Source: Hyphomicrobiales bacterium
Lineage (GTDB): Bacteria; Pseudomonadota; Alphaproteobacteria; Rhizobiales; Rhizobiaceae
DNA: 64,000 nucleotides
NCBI GenBank assembly: GCA_900472925.1
Contig: UCJU01000002.1
Location: forward strand, 175,015 to 239,014
Direction of reading: 5' to 3'
Position 1 is the stretch's first letter. Each line of letters starts with the position of its first letter. The notes below the pieces were generated by a model. It did not search any database and was not told the origin of the DNA. It was given only the letters and a program-made list of their open reading frames with translations. This document shows positions 9,066 through 17,104 of the stretch, piece after piece. The position numbers and the translations under genes are program-made.

Positions 9066-9425
9066 CGATGACAAACGTTCTTCTCCTCCCAGAGCGTCGC
9101 ATACTCCTCGCGACACGGACGTCTCCATCCCATTTTATGCGGCGGATACAACAACTTGCTGAACCCGCCGCCCTGCTGTTATCCTGGGAGGATACCATCC
9201 GATGCTTGAACTTCACACAATTACTCTGTATTGTAAATTACCCAATCACGAATTTGTTAAATATATCGATCAACCACTTAAAAGACCAGAAATAGGGTCG
9301 ATCAAGCATATAAAACAGGTCGAGTGCGATGGTGGGGGACTTAAAAGATCACCGCCCCTTCGTTGGCTGGCATGAAACATTACAAATAATTCACAATCCG
9401 TGAAGATGCGTAGGGAGGCATACAG
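9066..9425. promoter_or_regulatory. 360-bp divergent control region between CUT1 operon and rbsD-like gene
   Basis: AT-rich non-coding region between two divergent genes. It contains a perfect palindrome at 9180-9194, an 8-bp direct repeat TCGATCAA at 9266 and 9298 (32 bp apart, about three helical turns), and a possible rightward promoter TTGAAC at 9206-9211 with TATTGT at 9229-9234 (17-bp spacer). No open frame with coding character seen. Confidence 0.45.
9180..9194. promoter_or_regulatory. 15-bp perfect palindrome, candidate operator
   Basis: TATCCTGGGAGGATA has perfect 6-bp arms around GGG. It lies about 115 bp upstream of the CUT1 ATPase start and 230 bp upstream of the mutarotase gene. 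No regulator gene is adjacent, so the binding factor would be encoded elsewhere. Confidence 0.35.
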
Positions 9426-9866
9426 GTGCTCAAAGGAATAGACCCAATATTGAATGCTGAGCTACTTTACGCCCTGATGTTGATGGGCCATGGCGACCAA
9501 CTGGTGTTGTGCGACATCAACCATCCTGCCCAAACCATTGCGAAACAAACCACATATGGTCGTCTGATCGATGTTTCCGGTTGTGGGCTGGCGCTTGCCG
9601 CTCAAGCGGTGCTGACACTCTTCCCACTCGACACATTCATAGAGGCTCCGGTGAAGCGGATGCAGGTCGTCGGCGACCCCGATGGTCAGGTTCCAATTTT
9701 TGCGGCGATGCAAACTGTGGTCGATCACTCCGAGGGTCGCGCCGTTCCAATAGAACCGTTGGAGCGGTTCGCGTTCTACGAAGCCGCCAAGAAATCCTTC
9801 GCCATCGTCAGGACTTCCGACCCGGGGCCATACGGCTGCTTCATTTTCAGCAAGGGTGTCTGCTAG
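9426..9866 (+). CDS. RbsD/FucU-family sugar mutarotase
   Basis: A 146-residue protein of the RbsD/FucU fold, which converts the anomers or pyranose and furanose forms of ribose or fucose before phosphorylation. The N-terminus MLKGIDPILNAELLYALMLMGHGDQLVLCD carries the catalytic His (GHGD) and is close to FucU; YGRLIDVSG and FAFYEAAKKSFAIVRT near 115 and PYGCFIFSKGV at the end are further family landmarks. It starts at GTG 9426 with GGGAGG upstream. It is divergent from the CUT1 operon that carries the ribokinase-like gene, so a joint role in handling one imported sugar is likely. It is closer to FucU than to E. coli RbsD by eye, which leaves the sugar open. Confidence 0.85.
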   Translation: MLKGIDPILNAELLYALMLMGHGDQLVLCDINHPAQTIAKQTTYGRLIDVSGCGLALAAQAVLTLFPLDTFIEAPVKRMQVVGDPDGQVPIFAAMQTVVDHSEGRAVPIEPLERFAFYEAAKKSFAIVRTSDPGPYGCFIFSKGVC

Positions 9867-9880
9867 GCCAGACAAGGAAA

Positions 9881-9906
9881 AACCCGGCACAGACGATTAC
9901 CGGGTT
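9881..9906 (-). terminator. Rho-independent terminator of the ECF sigma gene
   Basis: AACCCGG at 9881-9887 pairs with CCGGGTT at 9900-9906 around a 12-nt loop. On the minus strand the stem is followed by TTTTT, placing it 34 bp beyond the sigma gene stop. It lies between two convergent genes and may also slow the rightward transcript. Confidence 0.7.
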
Positions 9907-9939
9907 AAAACATACTGCTATTTGTAGACTGTTTTACGG

Positions 9940-10449
9940 TCAGATCGCCGCGACCGTGGACATGGTATCACCCATGTGGTTGGCCAGGAAATGCTTAGCG
10001 CGGTTAACGCGGCTCTTGACGGTTCCAACCGAAATTTTGCATTCAGTCGCAGCGGCATCATATGGTTGGCCATCTTCGATAACCAGATGAAAGACATGGC
10101 GGTAGACGGTCGGCATGGCCTTCAACGCTCGATCATATTCGATCTTCCTGATAGCCCACTCCTGCGGGGACGGCGCTGCTGGAATACGGTGCTCCATATT
10201 GTCTGTCCCGACCGTTGTCCGCTTGCTTTTTTGATAAGCAGTGTGGTGCGCGTTGCGCATGATCGTAAACATCCAGGATTTGAGGCTAGTCCCTGGAGTG
10301 AATGAATTCATGGCTTTGAGGGCTTTGAGCAGCGTTTCCTGAACGAGATCATCGACGTCGGTCTGCGTGCGGTGAAAACGCCATGCGAACCTTTGGAGTG
10401 CGGGGATAAGAGCAACGATTTCCTGCTGCGTAGTCAAGTCTGCGGACAT
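9940..10449 (-). CDS. ECF-type RNA polymerase sigma factor
   Basis: A 169-residue extracytoplasmic-function sigma factor with only regions 2 and 4. Region 2 (RRFH-like start, then DVDDLVQETLLKALKAMNSF and SWMFTIMRNAHH) spans about residues 20-75; region 4 (ALKAMPTVYRHVFHLVIEDG, then ISVGTVKSRVNRAKHFL) is near 105-160. The region 4 helix is reminiscent of EcfG (ECF15) general stress sigma factors, but no phyR, nepR or anti-sigma gene lies beside it, so this would be an orphan paralogue. The ATG at 10449 has GGAGATTAAGC upstream. A GGAAC sequence at 10497-10501 on the minus strand could be part of its own promoter, though the -10 match is poor. Confidence 0.85.
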   Translation of the reverse strand: MSADLTTQQEIVALIPALQRFAWRFHRTQTDVDDLVQETLLKALKAMNSFTPGTSLKSWMFTIMRNAHHTAYQKSKRTTVGTDNMEHRIPAAPSPQEWAIRKIEYDRALKAMPTVYRHVFHLVIEDGQPYDAAATECKISVGTVKSRVNRAKHFLANHMGDTMSTVAAI

Positions 10450-10671
10450 GCTTAATCTCCTTGCTTGTGGTAGATCAAGTCGCCAAAGCCCCTATCGTTC
10501 CGGTCGCTGCAGAACAGTACGTTAGCGTACCTTCATGTCTAATATACTTGTATTCATCGTGATTTAGAGTAAGTGCGGCGTGTCATTCGCGGGGGCCGCT
10601 GGGCACAGATAATGCGTGAACCATGGAAACAGCCGACGGCTTGCTTTCATCTCTCAGGTCAACTTCCTCGC
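10450..10671. promoter_or_regulatory. Upstream region of ECF sigma gene with GTACG palindrome
   Basis: GTACG-TTAG-CGTAC at 10517-10530 is a perfect dyad 68 bp upstream of the sigma factor start, next to a GGAAC element at 10497-10501 (minus strand). The rest of the 222-bp gap shows no credible gene. Confidence 0.3.
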
Positions 10672-10905
10672 TTATTGCATTCTGACGACAGCGCGGAATG
10701 GAACAGTTCCGACGATTTCGCCGTTTTCCGTCGTAATTTCAAAAATTTCTCCATCGATCACCTCGCCCCGCACCAAACGTTCAGCCAAAATTTCACGCGC
10801 AGCATGAAAGGCCTCATCACATGCCGCTTCGAGAGTTTCGAACTCCGCTCCTTCTGGATCTCTCGCCAACTTCTCATGGCTACGGACGTGGAAGTAATAT
10901 CGCAT
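10672..10905 (-). CDS. DUF6894 family small protein
   Basis: A 77-residue soluble acidic protein starting MRYYFHVR and ending with VGTVPFRAVV, the pattern of the DUF6894 family common in Rhizobiales. The family has no assigned function; members usually occur as stand-alone small genes, often beside stress or regulatory genes. The ATG at 10905 has GGAGA upstream. The stop lies upstream of the sigma factor gene, both read leftward, but the 222-bp gap with its own promoter-like elements argues against one operon. Confidence 0.75.
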   Translation of the reverse strand: MRYYFHVRSHEKLARDPEGAEFETLEAACDEAFHAAREILAERLVRGEVIDGEIFEITTENGEIVGTVPFRAVVRMQ

Positions 10906-11047
10906 TGCAAATCTCCGATTTCACTTCGAACCATCGGCAGTTGCTAAAGTTTCATTGAATTCTGAGGTGTAGCCGAAATGAGAGACAGACTTGACCTCTA
11001 TTTTGCCGCCGCATCTTGATCTTATGACATGCAGAAAGGAAACCAGA

Positions 11048-11743
11048 TTGACCTGGACCAAAAACGGTTTGCTCAAAACTCTGTCCACAGAAGACGTCGA
11101 TCTTGTGCGTCCCCATCTTGAACCTGTCACGCTGGAGCAGGAAGCGTCTTTGTTCGAAAGCTACAAGCCGATCGAGCATGTCTACTTTTTCGAAAGCGGG
11201 CTTTCCTCTGAGGTCGTCGTTGCCAGTAAATCCATCGAGGTTGGCTGCATTGGGCATGAAGGCTGTTCCGGCGTTCCTGTGCTGCTGGGCGTTGAAGCCA
11301 GCCCTCACAAGGCGTTCATGCAGGCGGGAGGGAAAGCCCTCAGGATCACTTCGTCAGACCTGGTCGGGCTTATGGACGACAGCCGCACGCTCCGAGATCT
11401 GTTGCTGCGATACGCACATGTTTTCATGATCCAGATTACGGCAACCGCGCTTGCAGATGGGCGATACGGCGTGGAGCAGCGCCTCGCCCGCTGGCTTCTG
11501 ATGTGCCATGACCGATTGGGTGACGAACTGCCGCTGACCCATGATTTTCTGGCTGTCATGCTGGGTGTCAGAAGGCCGAGCGTGACGGATGCCCTGCATA
11601 AGCTGGAGGGCAGTCATGCCATCAAGGCGGAGCGTGCCCTGATCACCGTCAGAGACCGTGGAATTCTGGAAGACACGGCTGGAGATTCGTACGGCATACC
11701 GGAAACAGAGTATCGACGCCTGATCTCTGAGAGACAGAAGTAG
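11048..11743 (+). CDS. Crp/Fnr family transcriptional regulator
   Basis: About 231 residues: an N-terminal cyclic-nucleotide-binding-like beta barrel (EHVYFFESGLSSEV near residue 45, GHEGCSGVPVLLG near 75) and a C-terminal HTH_Crp domain (LPLTHDFLAVMLGVRRPSVTDALHKLEG near 165-190). The barrel lacks an evident cAMP phosphate-binding RxAS motif and the N-terminal Fnr cysteines, as in a large rhizobial subgroup of unknown signal. The start chosen is TTG 11048 because AAAGGA lies 7 bp upstream; an ATG at 11024 in frame has no ribosome binding site but cannot be ruled out. It stands alone, convergent with the AttH-like gene. Confidence 0.82.
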   Translation: MTWTKNGLLKTLSTEDVDLVRPHLEPVTLEQEASLFESYKPIEHVYFFESGLSSEVVVASKSIEVGCIGHEGCSGVPVLLGVEASPHKAFMQAGGKALRITSSDLVGLMDDSRTLRDLLLRYAHVFMIQITATALADGRYGVEQRLARWLLMCHDRLGDELPLTHDFLAVMLGVRRPSVTDALHKLEGSHAIKAERALITVRDRGILEDTAGDSYGIPETEYRRLISERQK

Positions 11744-11755
11744 GATTGCTCAAGG

Positions 11756-11776
11756 CTGACCGCGCGCGGCGGTCAG
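11756..11776. terminator. Hairpin between convergent Crp-family and AttH-like genes
   Basis: CTGACCG at 11756-11762 pairs with CGGTCAG at 11770-11776 around a 7-nt loop, in the 40-bp gap between two convergent stop codons. It is followed by a pyrimidine-rich TCCTCTCTC on the plus strand, a weak T-tract. Confidence 0.45.
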
Positions 11777-11783
11777 TCCTCTC

Positions 11784-12854
11784 TCAATAGCCGGTCATCT
11801 CCAGATAACCAACGCCGGCACTGCTCCCTGTAAAGGAAATCGGGCCTTCCCAATATGGCGTGGACGTTGCCATCCAGGCCTGATCGTTCAACGCACTGGT
11901 CGTGATATCAAGTCCTTTGCTGGGAATCCTCACACGCCATGCCACCGGTATATCTTTGCCGTTGACCTTGGCTTTTCGCAGCGGCTCCAAAAGCACGTCG
12001 TTCGCAGAAAGTGGCGTCGTCGTTCCGTCGTTCGATATCCAGTTTGCCGAGATATAGCCGCTGGCGCTATCTCGCAGGCGAAAGGCCATGACTTTTTCTC
12101 CCGAAGGAAGATGCAGCGAGAACCAGTCCCAGCCGGTTTGATCGGACGCAAGCGGCTGGGACGACCATTCCCGGTCCAGCCAGGCTTTACCGCTGACCTT
12201 GACCGGCACGCCGCCCATGGTGACGGTTCCACTGACATCATAGAATGGCTGAGAGTAATAGTAGCTCGCCTGCCCCGCTAGGGACTTGATCGAATACCCT
12301 CGATCTCCCTGCAGAACCAAAGGACTTTTGGCCGACAGAGTCATTTCGTAGCTGAAGTCCTGTCCGCTCGCACGCAGGTCCACGTAGCCAAGTTCATCTC
12401 CTCTATCAGATGAGGAGGGTTTCATCCGCCAATTATCGATCCATGCCTCGAATGGACTGGCAACGACACCCGCCTGCCCGACACCGCCTCTGGCCAGACG
12501 TTCAGCGACGTAGTGATGTTGCGCCGTGGTGACCGCCGCGTGTCCAAGCCAGATTTGCCGGCTTGACCAGCCGCTTTCATCCCCCGGTGCAAGCGCCGAG
12601 CGAAACAGGGTCCATTGGGCGCCCAAAGGGGTGCCATCCTCCGTATGAAGATTTGCAGTGACATACCACCATTCGATCCTGAAATCGGAATGTGGCCCAT
12701 GATCTCGGGGGAAGGAGAGCGTCGTTCCGGGTTTGGGCACCTGAAAGCCTTCGGCATCCGACCCCAGGCCGGCAAACCCCTGAGCCTGAGCAGCTCCGGC
12801 GAGGCAGATCGACATCATTAACAGGGCGAAAGACGCGAGGTGCCTAGCGTTCAT
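11784..12854 (-). CDS. AttH/CrtC-like lipocalin-fold secreted protein
   Basis: A 356-residue exported protein of the AttH / carotenoid 1,2-hydratase-like lipocalin family. A signal peptide (MNARHLASFALLMMS, then AGAAQA) ends near residue 24. Family landmarks are PRDHGPHSDFRIEWWYVTANL near 50-70, WLDREWSSQ near 225 and GWDWFSLHL near 243. AttH-type proteins act on the outer side of the membrane with an ABC export system of the LolCDE/MacB kind; the cargo is not known. Here the gene overlaps the permease gene by 11 bp and is last in the operon, which is the AttE-AttF-AttG-AttH order. Function beyond this association is inference. Confidence 0.8.
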   Translation of the reverse strand: MNARHLASFALLMMSICLAGAAQAQGFAGLGSDAEGFQVPKPGTTLSFPRDHGPHSDFRIEWWYVTANLHTEDGTPLGAQWTLFRSALAPGDESGWSSRQIWLGHAAVTTAQHHYVAERLARGGVGQAGVVASPFEAWIDNWRMKPSSSDRGDELGYVDLRASGQDFSYEMTLSAKSPLVLQGDRGYSIKSLAGQASYYYSQPFYDVSGTVTMGGVPVKVSGKAWLDREWSSQPLASDQTGWDWFSLHLPSGEKVMAFRLRDSASGYISANWISNDGTTTPLSANDVLLEPLRKAKVNGKDIPVAWRVRIPSKGLDITTSALNDQAWMATSTPYWEGPISFTGSSAGVGYLEMTGY

Positions 12855-15249
12855 TGGCGAATACCCGAAGCAAGTCGGAGGGATTGATCGTTGCCAGTCT
12901 GATCACGGGCAGCAAGACGGAAAGCGTTGCGGCGACAAGGGCGATTGCGCCAAGTCTCAACCAGTCACCTGGGAAGATCATCATCGGCAGTCTCCAACCG
13001 AAGGCCTCGACATTCACGATAACGAGCAAGACCCAGGCGAGCGCGAGCCCGACCGGAACGGCAAAGACAAAGGTCAGGAACCACAGCGCAACCGTTCTCA
13101 AAACCTCCAGCAGAGCAAGATTTCTGCGACGTATGCCCATGGCCCACACTGGGGCGAGTTGCGGCAGCCTGATGCCCGACAGCGTCAGGAGGCTGGCAAA
13201 CATCGCGAACCCGGCCACGGTAAGGGTGAGCACATTCAGCGCCGCAGTGACGGTGAACGTCTGCTCGAACACCGCGCGTGATTGTTGTTTGATGGACGCC
13301 TGATCCACGACATTGCTTGCCGGAATACCCAGCTCCTCCACCATCCGACGTTTCAGCTCTGGTGCTTGCAGCGGGTCGACGCGCACTCCGTATCGAAGCT
13401 TGGAAATGTCGGGGTAGTGGCTAGTAAGAGCATCGACGCCTACCATGACCTGCCCTTTAGGGTTCCCATAATCAGAATAGACACCGACCACGGTCGCCAC
13501 CCAGCCACTCGGAAGTGTTATCTCTTGGCCGAGTTGAACGCCTTTCTCACGCCATAGCTGCTCGTTGATCAGCGCGCCTTGTCCTTGCGCTACTCTATCC
13601 CAAGCATCGGGCAAACGTTCGATCAGCGGCCAATGATCACGGTATGTGGAATGATCGGCCACGCCTGTAATCTGCGCCTCGTCTCCGAGAATATTCCCCT
13701 CGGCACTCCAGATCGGCAGCACGGCATCGGCGTGAGATGGCAGCCATTGTCGGAGCCGACCGGCTTCCGTCTCGTCACGAGCGGTGACGTACAGTTCCGC
13801 AACGAGGCGTTGGTCGAGCCAACTGACGAAGGTGGTGCGAAAACTCGATACCATCGTACCAACACCAACATTGGCCGAGAGAGCCAAAAGAAGCGCCATC
13901 AGCGCCAGCGACAGACCGGGCAGTTGCAGCCGAGTATCAGCCCAGAACCACTCGGCCATGGCCCCTGTTGATCGTCGCTCCGCAAGTTGCAAAACCTGTG
14001 ACAGAACAGCAGGAAGAAGAAGCGCAGACCCGAGCAGAAGTGCGCCCAACACGATGAAGCCGGACAGCAGACCCGAGCCTGCCAGAGCCAGGACGAAGGA
14101 GGTAGCAAGCAGCGCAGCGCCCGCAAGAGACTGCACCCTCAACGCTATTTTCGACGCGGTTGCCCAGGCTTGCGGTTGAGCTCCGGCCAGAATGGGCATG
14201 TGGCGCACCCGCCAGAGGCTCTGCGCCGATGACATTGCCGTTCCCGCCAGTGCCATACCCATTCCAGCCAGCCACCACTGCGGCCTGAGAGAAAGGCTGC
14301 CTGCAACTTCTGCACCGTAAAGCCCACGAAGCGTTGCGGCGACACCTGGGAGCAGCATCGACGCCATTACATAACCAAGGATCACGCCGATGACACCGGA
14401 GATGAAGGCGAGAACCATGATCTCAACGATCAACATGACCGTCAGCGCCCGCAGCGAGACACCGAGGCAACGCACAGTTCGAAAGGTTGCGCGGCGCTGT
14501 TCGAAAGACAGCCCGGTCGCCGAGTAGACAATGAACAGGCCGACGATGAATGCGAGAAAGCCGAAGGCCGTCAGGTTGAGATGAAAGCTATCCGTCAGCC
14601 GCGCCATATCCGGTCGGTCCGAAGTCACCTGTTGTAATTCAGGAGCAATCGTCGCAATTGGAGCCAGGCCAGGCACCTGTGTGGGCGCAATCACAAGTCT
14701 GCTGATCACGCCCTGTTTCTCCAGCAACCGGTCGGCGATACCGATATCCGTAAATGCCGCACCGTCTGGTATATCGTTGGAAACCTTCAAGCGTATCCCG
14801 GCCACGTCGGCGAGCCGTGCCGCAGTTGCTGGCGACACGACGAGCAAATTGTGCCCGCCGATAAAGTCCACAAGCTCGGATGATCCTGAGATACTTACCA
14901 CGCGGCCTTCACTTGGCATCGACAAAGGATCAATGCCAACAAGCCTGATACGGACCGAGCCGAAACGATGATCACCTTCGATCACTGGCGACACATTCCA
15001 CCCGGCGCGGCGCAAGTTGGAATAGCTTGCCAGCGGTATGCCGCCGCCGTTTTTGGCCACCAGTTGCGATAGACCGCTCTGCTCAAGAATGGCGGCGGAG
15101 CGCGCATAACTTGCCCGTGCTTCGGCGTTGATGGCCTGCACGCCGGACCACAAGGCGGTCGCGAGCGCAATGCCCAGGATCAGCGTGACGAGCTGAAGCG
15201 GGCGGTAGCGCCAATAAGAAATGAGGACAAAAAACGTCGCCCTGTTCAT
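12844..15249 (-). CDS. FtsX-like ABC permease, AttF-AttG type fused protein
   Basis: An 801-residue inner-membrane protein with two FtsX-like halves. The first has a helix at residues 20-40, a periplasmic domain, and three helices around 225-335; a central cluster of helices lies near 370-450, and a last FtsX unit near 670-790 (TVTAALNVLTLTVAGFAMF, then VALWFLTFVFAVPVGLALAW). Such permeases do not import; they use ATP to extract or move lipids or lipoproteins, or to drive export. It overlaps the ATPase gene by 4 bp and the AttH gene by 11 bp, so the three are translationally coupled. In other loci the two halves are separate attF and attG genes. Confidence 0.85.
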   Translation of the reverse strand: MNRATFFVLISYWRYRPLQLVTLILGIALATALWSGVQAINAEARASYARSAAILEQSGLSQLVAKNGGGIPLASYSNLRRAGWNVSPVIEGDHRFGSVRIRLVGIDPLSMPSEGRVVSISGSSELVDFIGGHNLLVVSPATAARLADVAGIRLKVSNDIPDGAAFTDIGIADRLLEKQGVISRLVIAPTQVPGLAPIATIAPELQQVTSDRPDMARLTDSFHLNLTAFGFLAFIVGLFIVYSATGLSFEQRRATFRTVRCLGVSLRALTVMLIVEIMVLAFISGVIGVILGYVMASMLLPGVAATLRGLYGAEVAGSLSLRPQWWLAGMGMALAGTAMSSAQSLWRVRHMPILAGAQPQAWATASKIALRVQSLAGAALLATSFVLALAGSGLLSGFIVLGALLLGSALLLPAVLSQVLQLAERRSTGAMAEWFWADTRLQLPGLSLALMALLLALSANVGVGTMVSSFRTTFVSWLDQRLVAELYVTARDETEAGRLRQWLPSHADAVLPIWSAEGNILGDEAQITGVADHSTYRDHWPLIERLPDAWDRVAQGQGALINEQLWREKGVQLGQEITLPSGWVATVVGVYSDYGNPKGQVMVGVDALTSHYPDISKLRYGVRVDPLQAPELKRRMVEELGIPASNVVDQASIKQQSRAVFEQTFTVTAALNVLTLTVAGFAMFASLLTLSGIRLPQLAPVWAMGIRRRNLALLEVLRTVALWFLTFVFAVPVGLALAWVLLVIVNVEAFGWRLPMMIFPGDWLRLGAIALVAATLSVLLPVIRLATINPSDLLRVFANER

Positions 15250-15905
15250 GCGACGATTTTTCCGCCGCGCAGCAGAACCTTTCGGTCCAGCTTGTCGGCG
15301 AGACGCATGGAGTGCGTGACCAGCAACAGTGCCGAGCCTACCGTTCGACTGAGCGACAACATCAAATCGAGAACGGCATCGCCCGTCGCTTCGTCCAGAT
15401 TACCGGTCGGCTCATCTGCCAATACGAGCTGTGGCCTCGCGGCTAGCGTTCGCGCAATGGCGACGCGTTGCTGCTGCCCTCCCGACAGCTGCTCTGGATA
15501 TCGATGCGTGAGTGAAGCAAGACCAAGTTGATCGATCAGATCCCTTTGCCACGCTGCATCGTATCGACCGGCGAGTTTGGCGTGAAAAGCAATATTGGCG
15601 TCCACACTCAAGGAAGGGACGAGGTTAAATTGCTGGAATATAAGCCCGACGTCTGTACGACGGTACTGCGCCCGGCCCGGCTCATCCAGCGCGGTGACAT
15701 CGCGATCATTCATCAGAATGCGCCCGCGGTCTGGCCGGTCAAGCCCACCGGCCAGATGAAGCAGCGTACTTTTGCCGCTTCCCGATTCACCCGTCAAAGC
15801 AACGCTCTGCCCGGACGATACAGATATGTCGATGGCTTTCAGAACCTCGACCTTACCCTCGGGGGTATTATAGGATTTACTGATGTCGGAGAGGGATAAA
15901 AGCAT
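15246..15905 (-). CDS. ABC transporter ATP-binding protein, LolD/MacB/AttE type
   Basis: A 219-residue ATPase of the LolD/MacB class. Walker [10 protein letters not shown] near residue 37, Q-loop FQQFNLVPSLS near 88, signature [16 protein letters not shown] near 135 and Walker B LVLADEPTGNLDE near 155 are intact. The ATG at 15905 begins MLLSLSDISKSYN, the usual family start; an in-frame TTG at 15941 would add twelve residues and is less likely. It is first of a three-gene operon with the FtsX-like permease and the AttH-like protein. Confidence 0.88.
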   Translation of the reverse strand: MLLSLSDISKSYNTPEGKVEVLKAIDISVSSGQSVALTGESGSGKSTLLHLAGGLDRPDRGRILMNDRDVTALDEPGRAQYRRTDVGLIFQQFNLVPSLSVDANIAFHAKLAGRYDAAWQRDLIDQLGLASLTHRYPEQLSGGQQQRVAIARTLAARPQLVLADEPTGNLDEATGDAVLDLMLSLSRTVGSALLLVTHSMRLADKLDRKVLLRGGKIVA

Positions 15906-15957
15906 CAGCGGCAGTCTCGCACTCCAGGCGCCAATCGGCAAGGGATAGATGCCGGTA

Positions 15958-15999
15958 TCACCGGGGCGTGTTCGCCGCTATCGGCGCGCTTTCCGGTGA
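15958..15999. other. Long inverted repeat upstream of the Att-like operon
   Basis: TCACCGG at 15958-15964 and CCGGTGA at 15993-15999 are perfect arms enclosing a GC-rich spacer that can itself pair. It lies between the DUF2188 stop and the ATPase start and could act as a terminator for the former; no T-run is present. Confidence 0.3.
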
Positions 16000-16020
16000 C
16001 AAAGGCCGATGCAGCGCGTG

Positions 16021-16272
16021 CTACTTATCCGTGGTGTCGTCTACCACGTCTGTTTCAGGTCTGTCTCCACCACGCACATGCTGCGATTGCCACTGACCGT
16101 CAGCCAGTTGAAAGGAAATATCCACCTCTTCACCGCCAATTTGCTGACGTCGCGCCGCATCTTTGGCTGCCTTCAGCGCAGTGTCGTGGTCGGGAAATGT
16201 CTCGGACCAAACGTCGCCAAGCCGGTAAGCGTAGCCACCATCATGTTCGCCGACGTGATAGGTAATTGCCAT
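16021..16272 (-). CDS. DUF2188 family small protein
   Basis: An 83-residue hydrophilic protein. The pattern MAITYHVGEHDGGYAYRLGDVWSETFPDHDTALKAAKDAA matches the DUF2188 family, in which a short beta hairpin precedes a helix with an Ala-rich AAR segment. Function is unknown; many members are induced by stress. The start at 16272 is supported by AAGGAGATAAAA. A near-ideal EcfG-type promoter lies directly upstream (16299-16323), which makes membership in the general stress regulon likely. Confidence 0.75.
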   Translation of the reverse strand: MAITYHVGEHDGGYAYRLGDVWSETFPDHDTALKAAKDAARRQQIGGEEVDISFQLADGQWQSQHVRGGDRPETDVVDDTTDK

Positions 16273-16298
16273 TTTTATCTCCTTTTCAAGGATCTGAA

Positions 16299-16323
16299 AA
16301 CGTGACCGCGCAGGAGATGTTCC
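16299..16323 (-). promoter_or_regulatory. EcfG-type (general stress) promoter of the DUF2188 gene
   Basis: On the minus strand GGAAC at 16323-16319 is followed after exactly 16 bp by CGTT at 16302-16299, a perfect match to the alphaproteobacterial EcfG consensus GGAAC-N16/17-CGTT. The ATG is 27 bp downstream, leaving room for a short leader with the AAGGAG site. Confidence 0.75.
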
Positions 16324-16450
16324 TCAGCGCATTAACAAAGGCTCGCAATTTTCCCACTAATCGTCACAGCGCCCGTTTTAGCCACGTGCAACGCACGCAA
16401 CCGACCGATGCCGCTTGCGTCGCCCGTTATGAATGTAACGCCTGCCGTGA

Positions 16451-16990
16451 TTAAAGCCTTATATCCATTGGAGTATCGTCCCTTTCGAGACAAAATGCAT
16501 AAGGCCCTGGCACACCCTTCAGGTCCATGATGCCAAGCACACGCTGGTCATCGATACGCGCGAAATGATCGAAGATCGGCTTGCTATCGTAAGCCATGGT
16601 CGCTGTCACGCGCCCACGATACTCGATCATTCTCAAACGCGCTTTCGGCGATCTGGTCTGCAACACGGGTCGCAGCACTGCCATGGCAACGCCCAGCGCG
16701 GCCGAACGCGGAAAAGGAGCCGTCAATGGCACCCAAAGCGGATCGACGGAATAAATGCTTTTTCTATCACGACTGTAAAACAGAAGCGGATGAACGGACT
16801 CGGCATTTTCAAAAAGTTTGCCGTACCATCCACTCGGCTCCAGAAGCCCGTCAAGCAGATGACCCGTTCGTATTTCGAAACCCCGCCATCTGCCCGTCAT
16901 GAAGGCGACATCTACAGGTGGAAGAGAATCGAAACAATCAAGCACCTGCGCAGGCTGCGCTGCACGAGCCGAGATAATACTATCGATCAT
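16451..16990 (-). CDS. GXWXG / DUF4334 domain protein
   Basis: A 179-residue protein with the GXWXG motif, MTGRWRGFEI, near residue 32, and a C-terminal DUF4334 region (RMIEYRGRVTATMAYDSKPIFDHFARIDD near 120-150, then GIMDLKG). The two-domain arrangement is common in actinobacteria and rhizobia; the function is not established, and a beta-barrel ligand-binding role has been supposed. No signal peptide is visible, so it should be cytosolic. It is single, with gaps on both sides, and has no GGAAC element upstream. Confidence 0.78.
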   Translation of the reverse strand: MIDSIISARAAQPAQVLDCFDSLPPVDVAFMTGRWRGFEIRTGHLLDGLLEPSGWYGKLFENAESVHPLLFYSRDRKSIYSVDPLWVPLTAPFPRSAALGVAMAVLRPVLQTRSPKARLRMIEYRGRVTATMAYDSKPIFDHFARIDDQRVLGIMDLKGVPGPYAFCLERDDTPMDIRL

Positions 16991-17104
16991 CCGATATCTG
17001 TCTTTCTAAGATCATGCGTATGAGTTTATATTTTCCGTATTGCACCGATTACGAGCAAAAGATAAAATGAGCCCGTGAACACCCTATAAATTTGCGCTCG
17101 TTTT

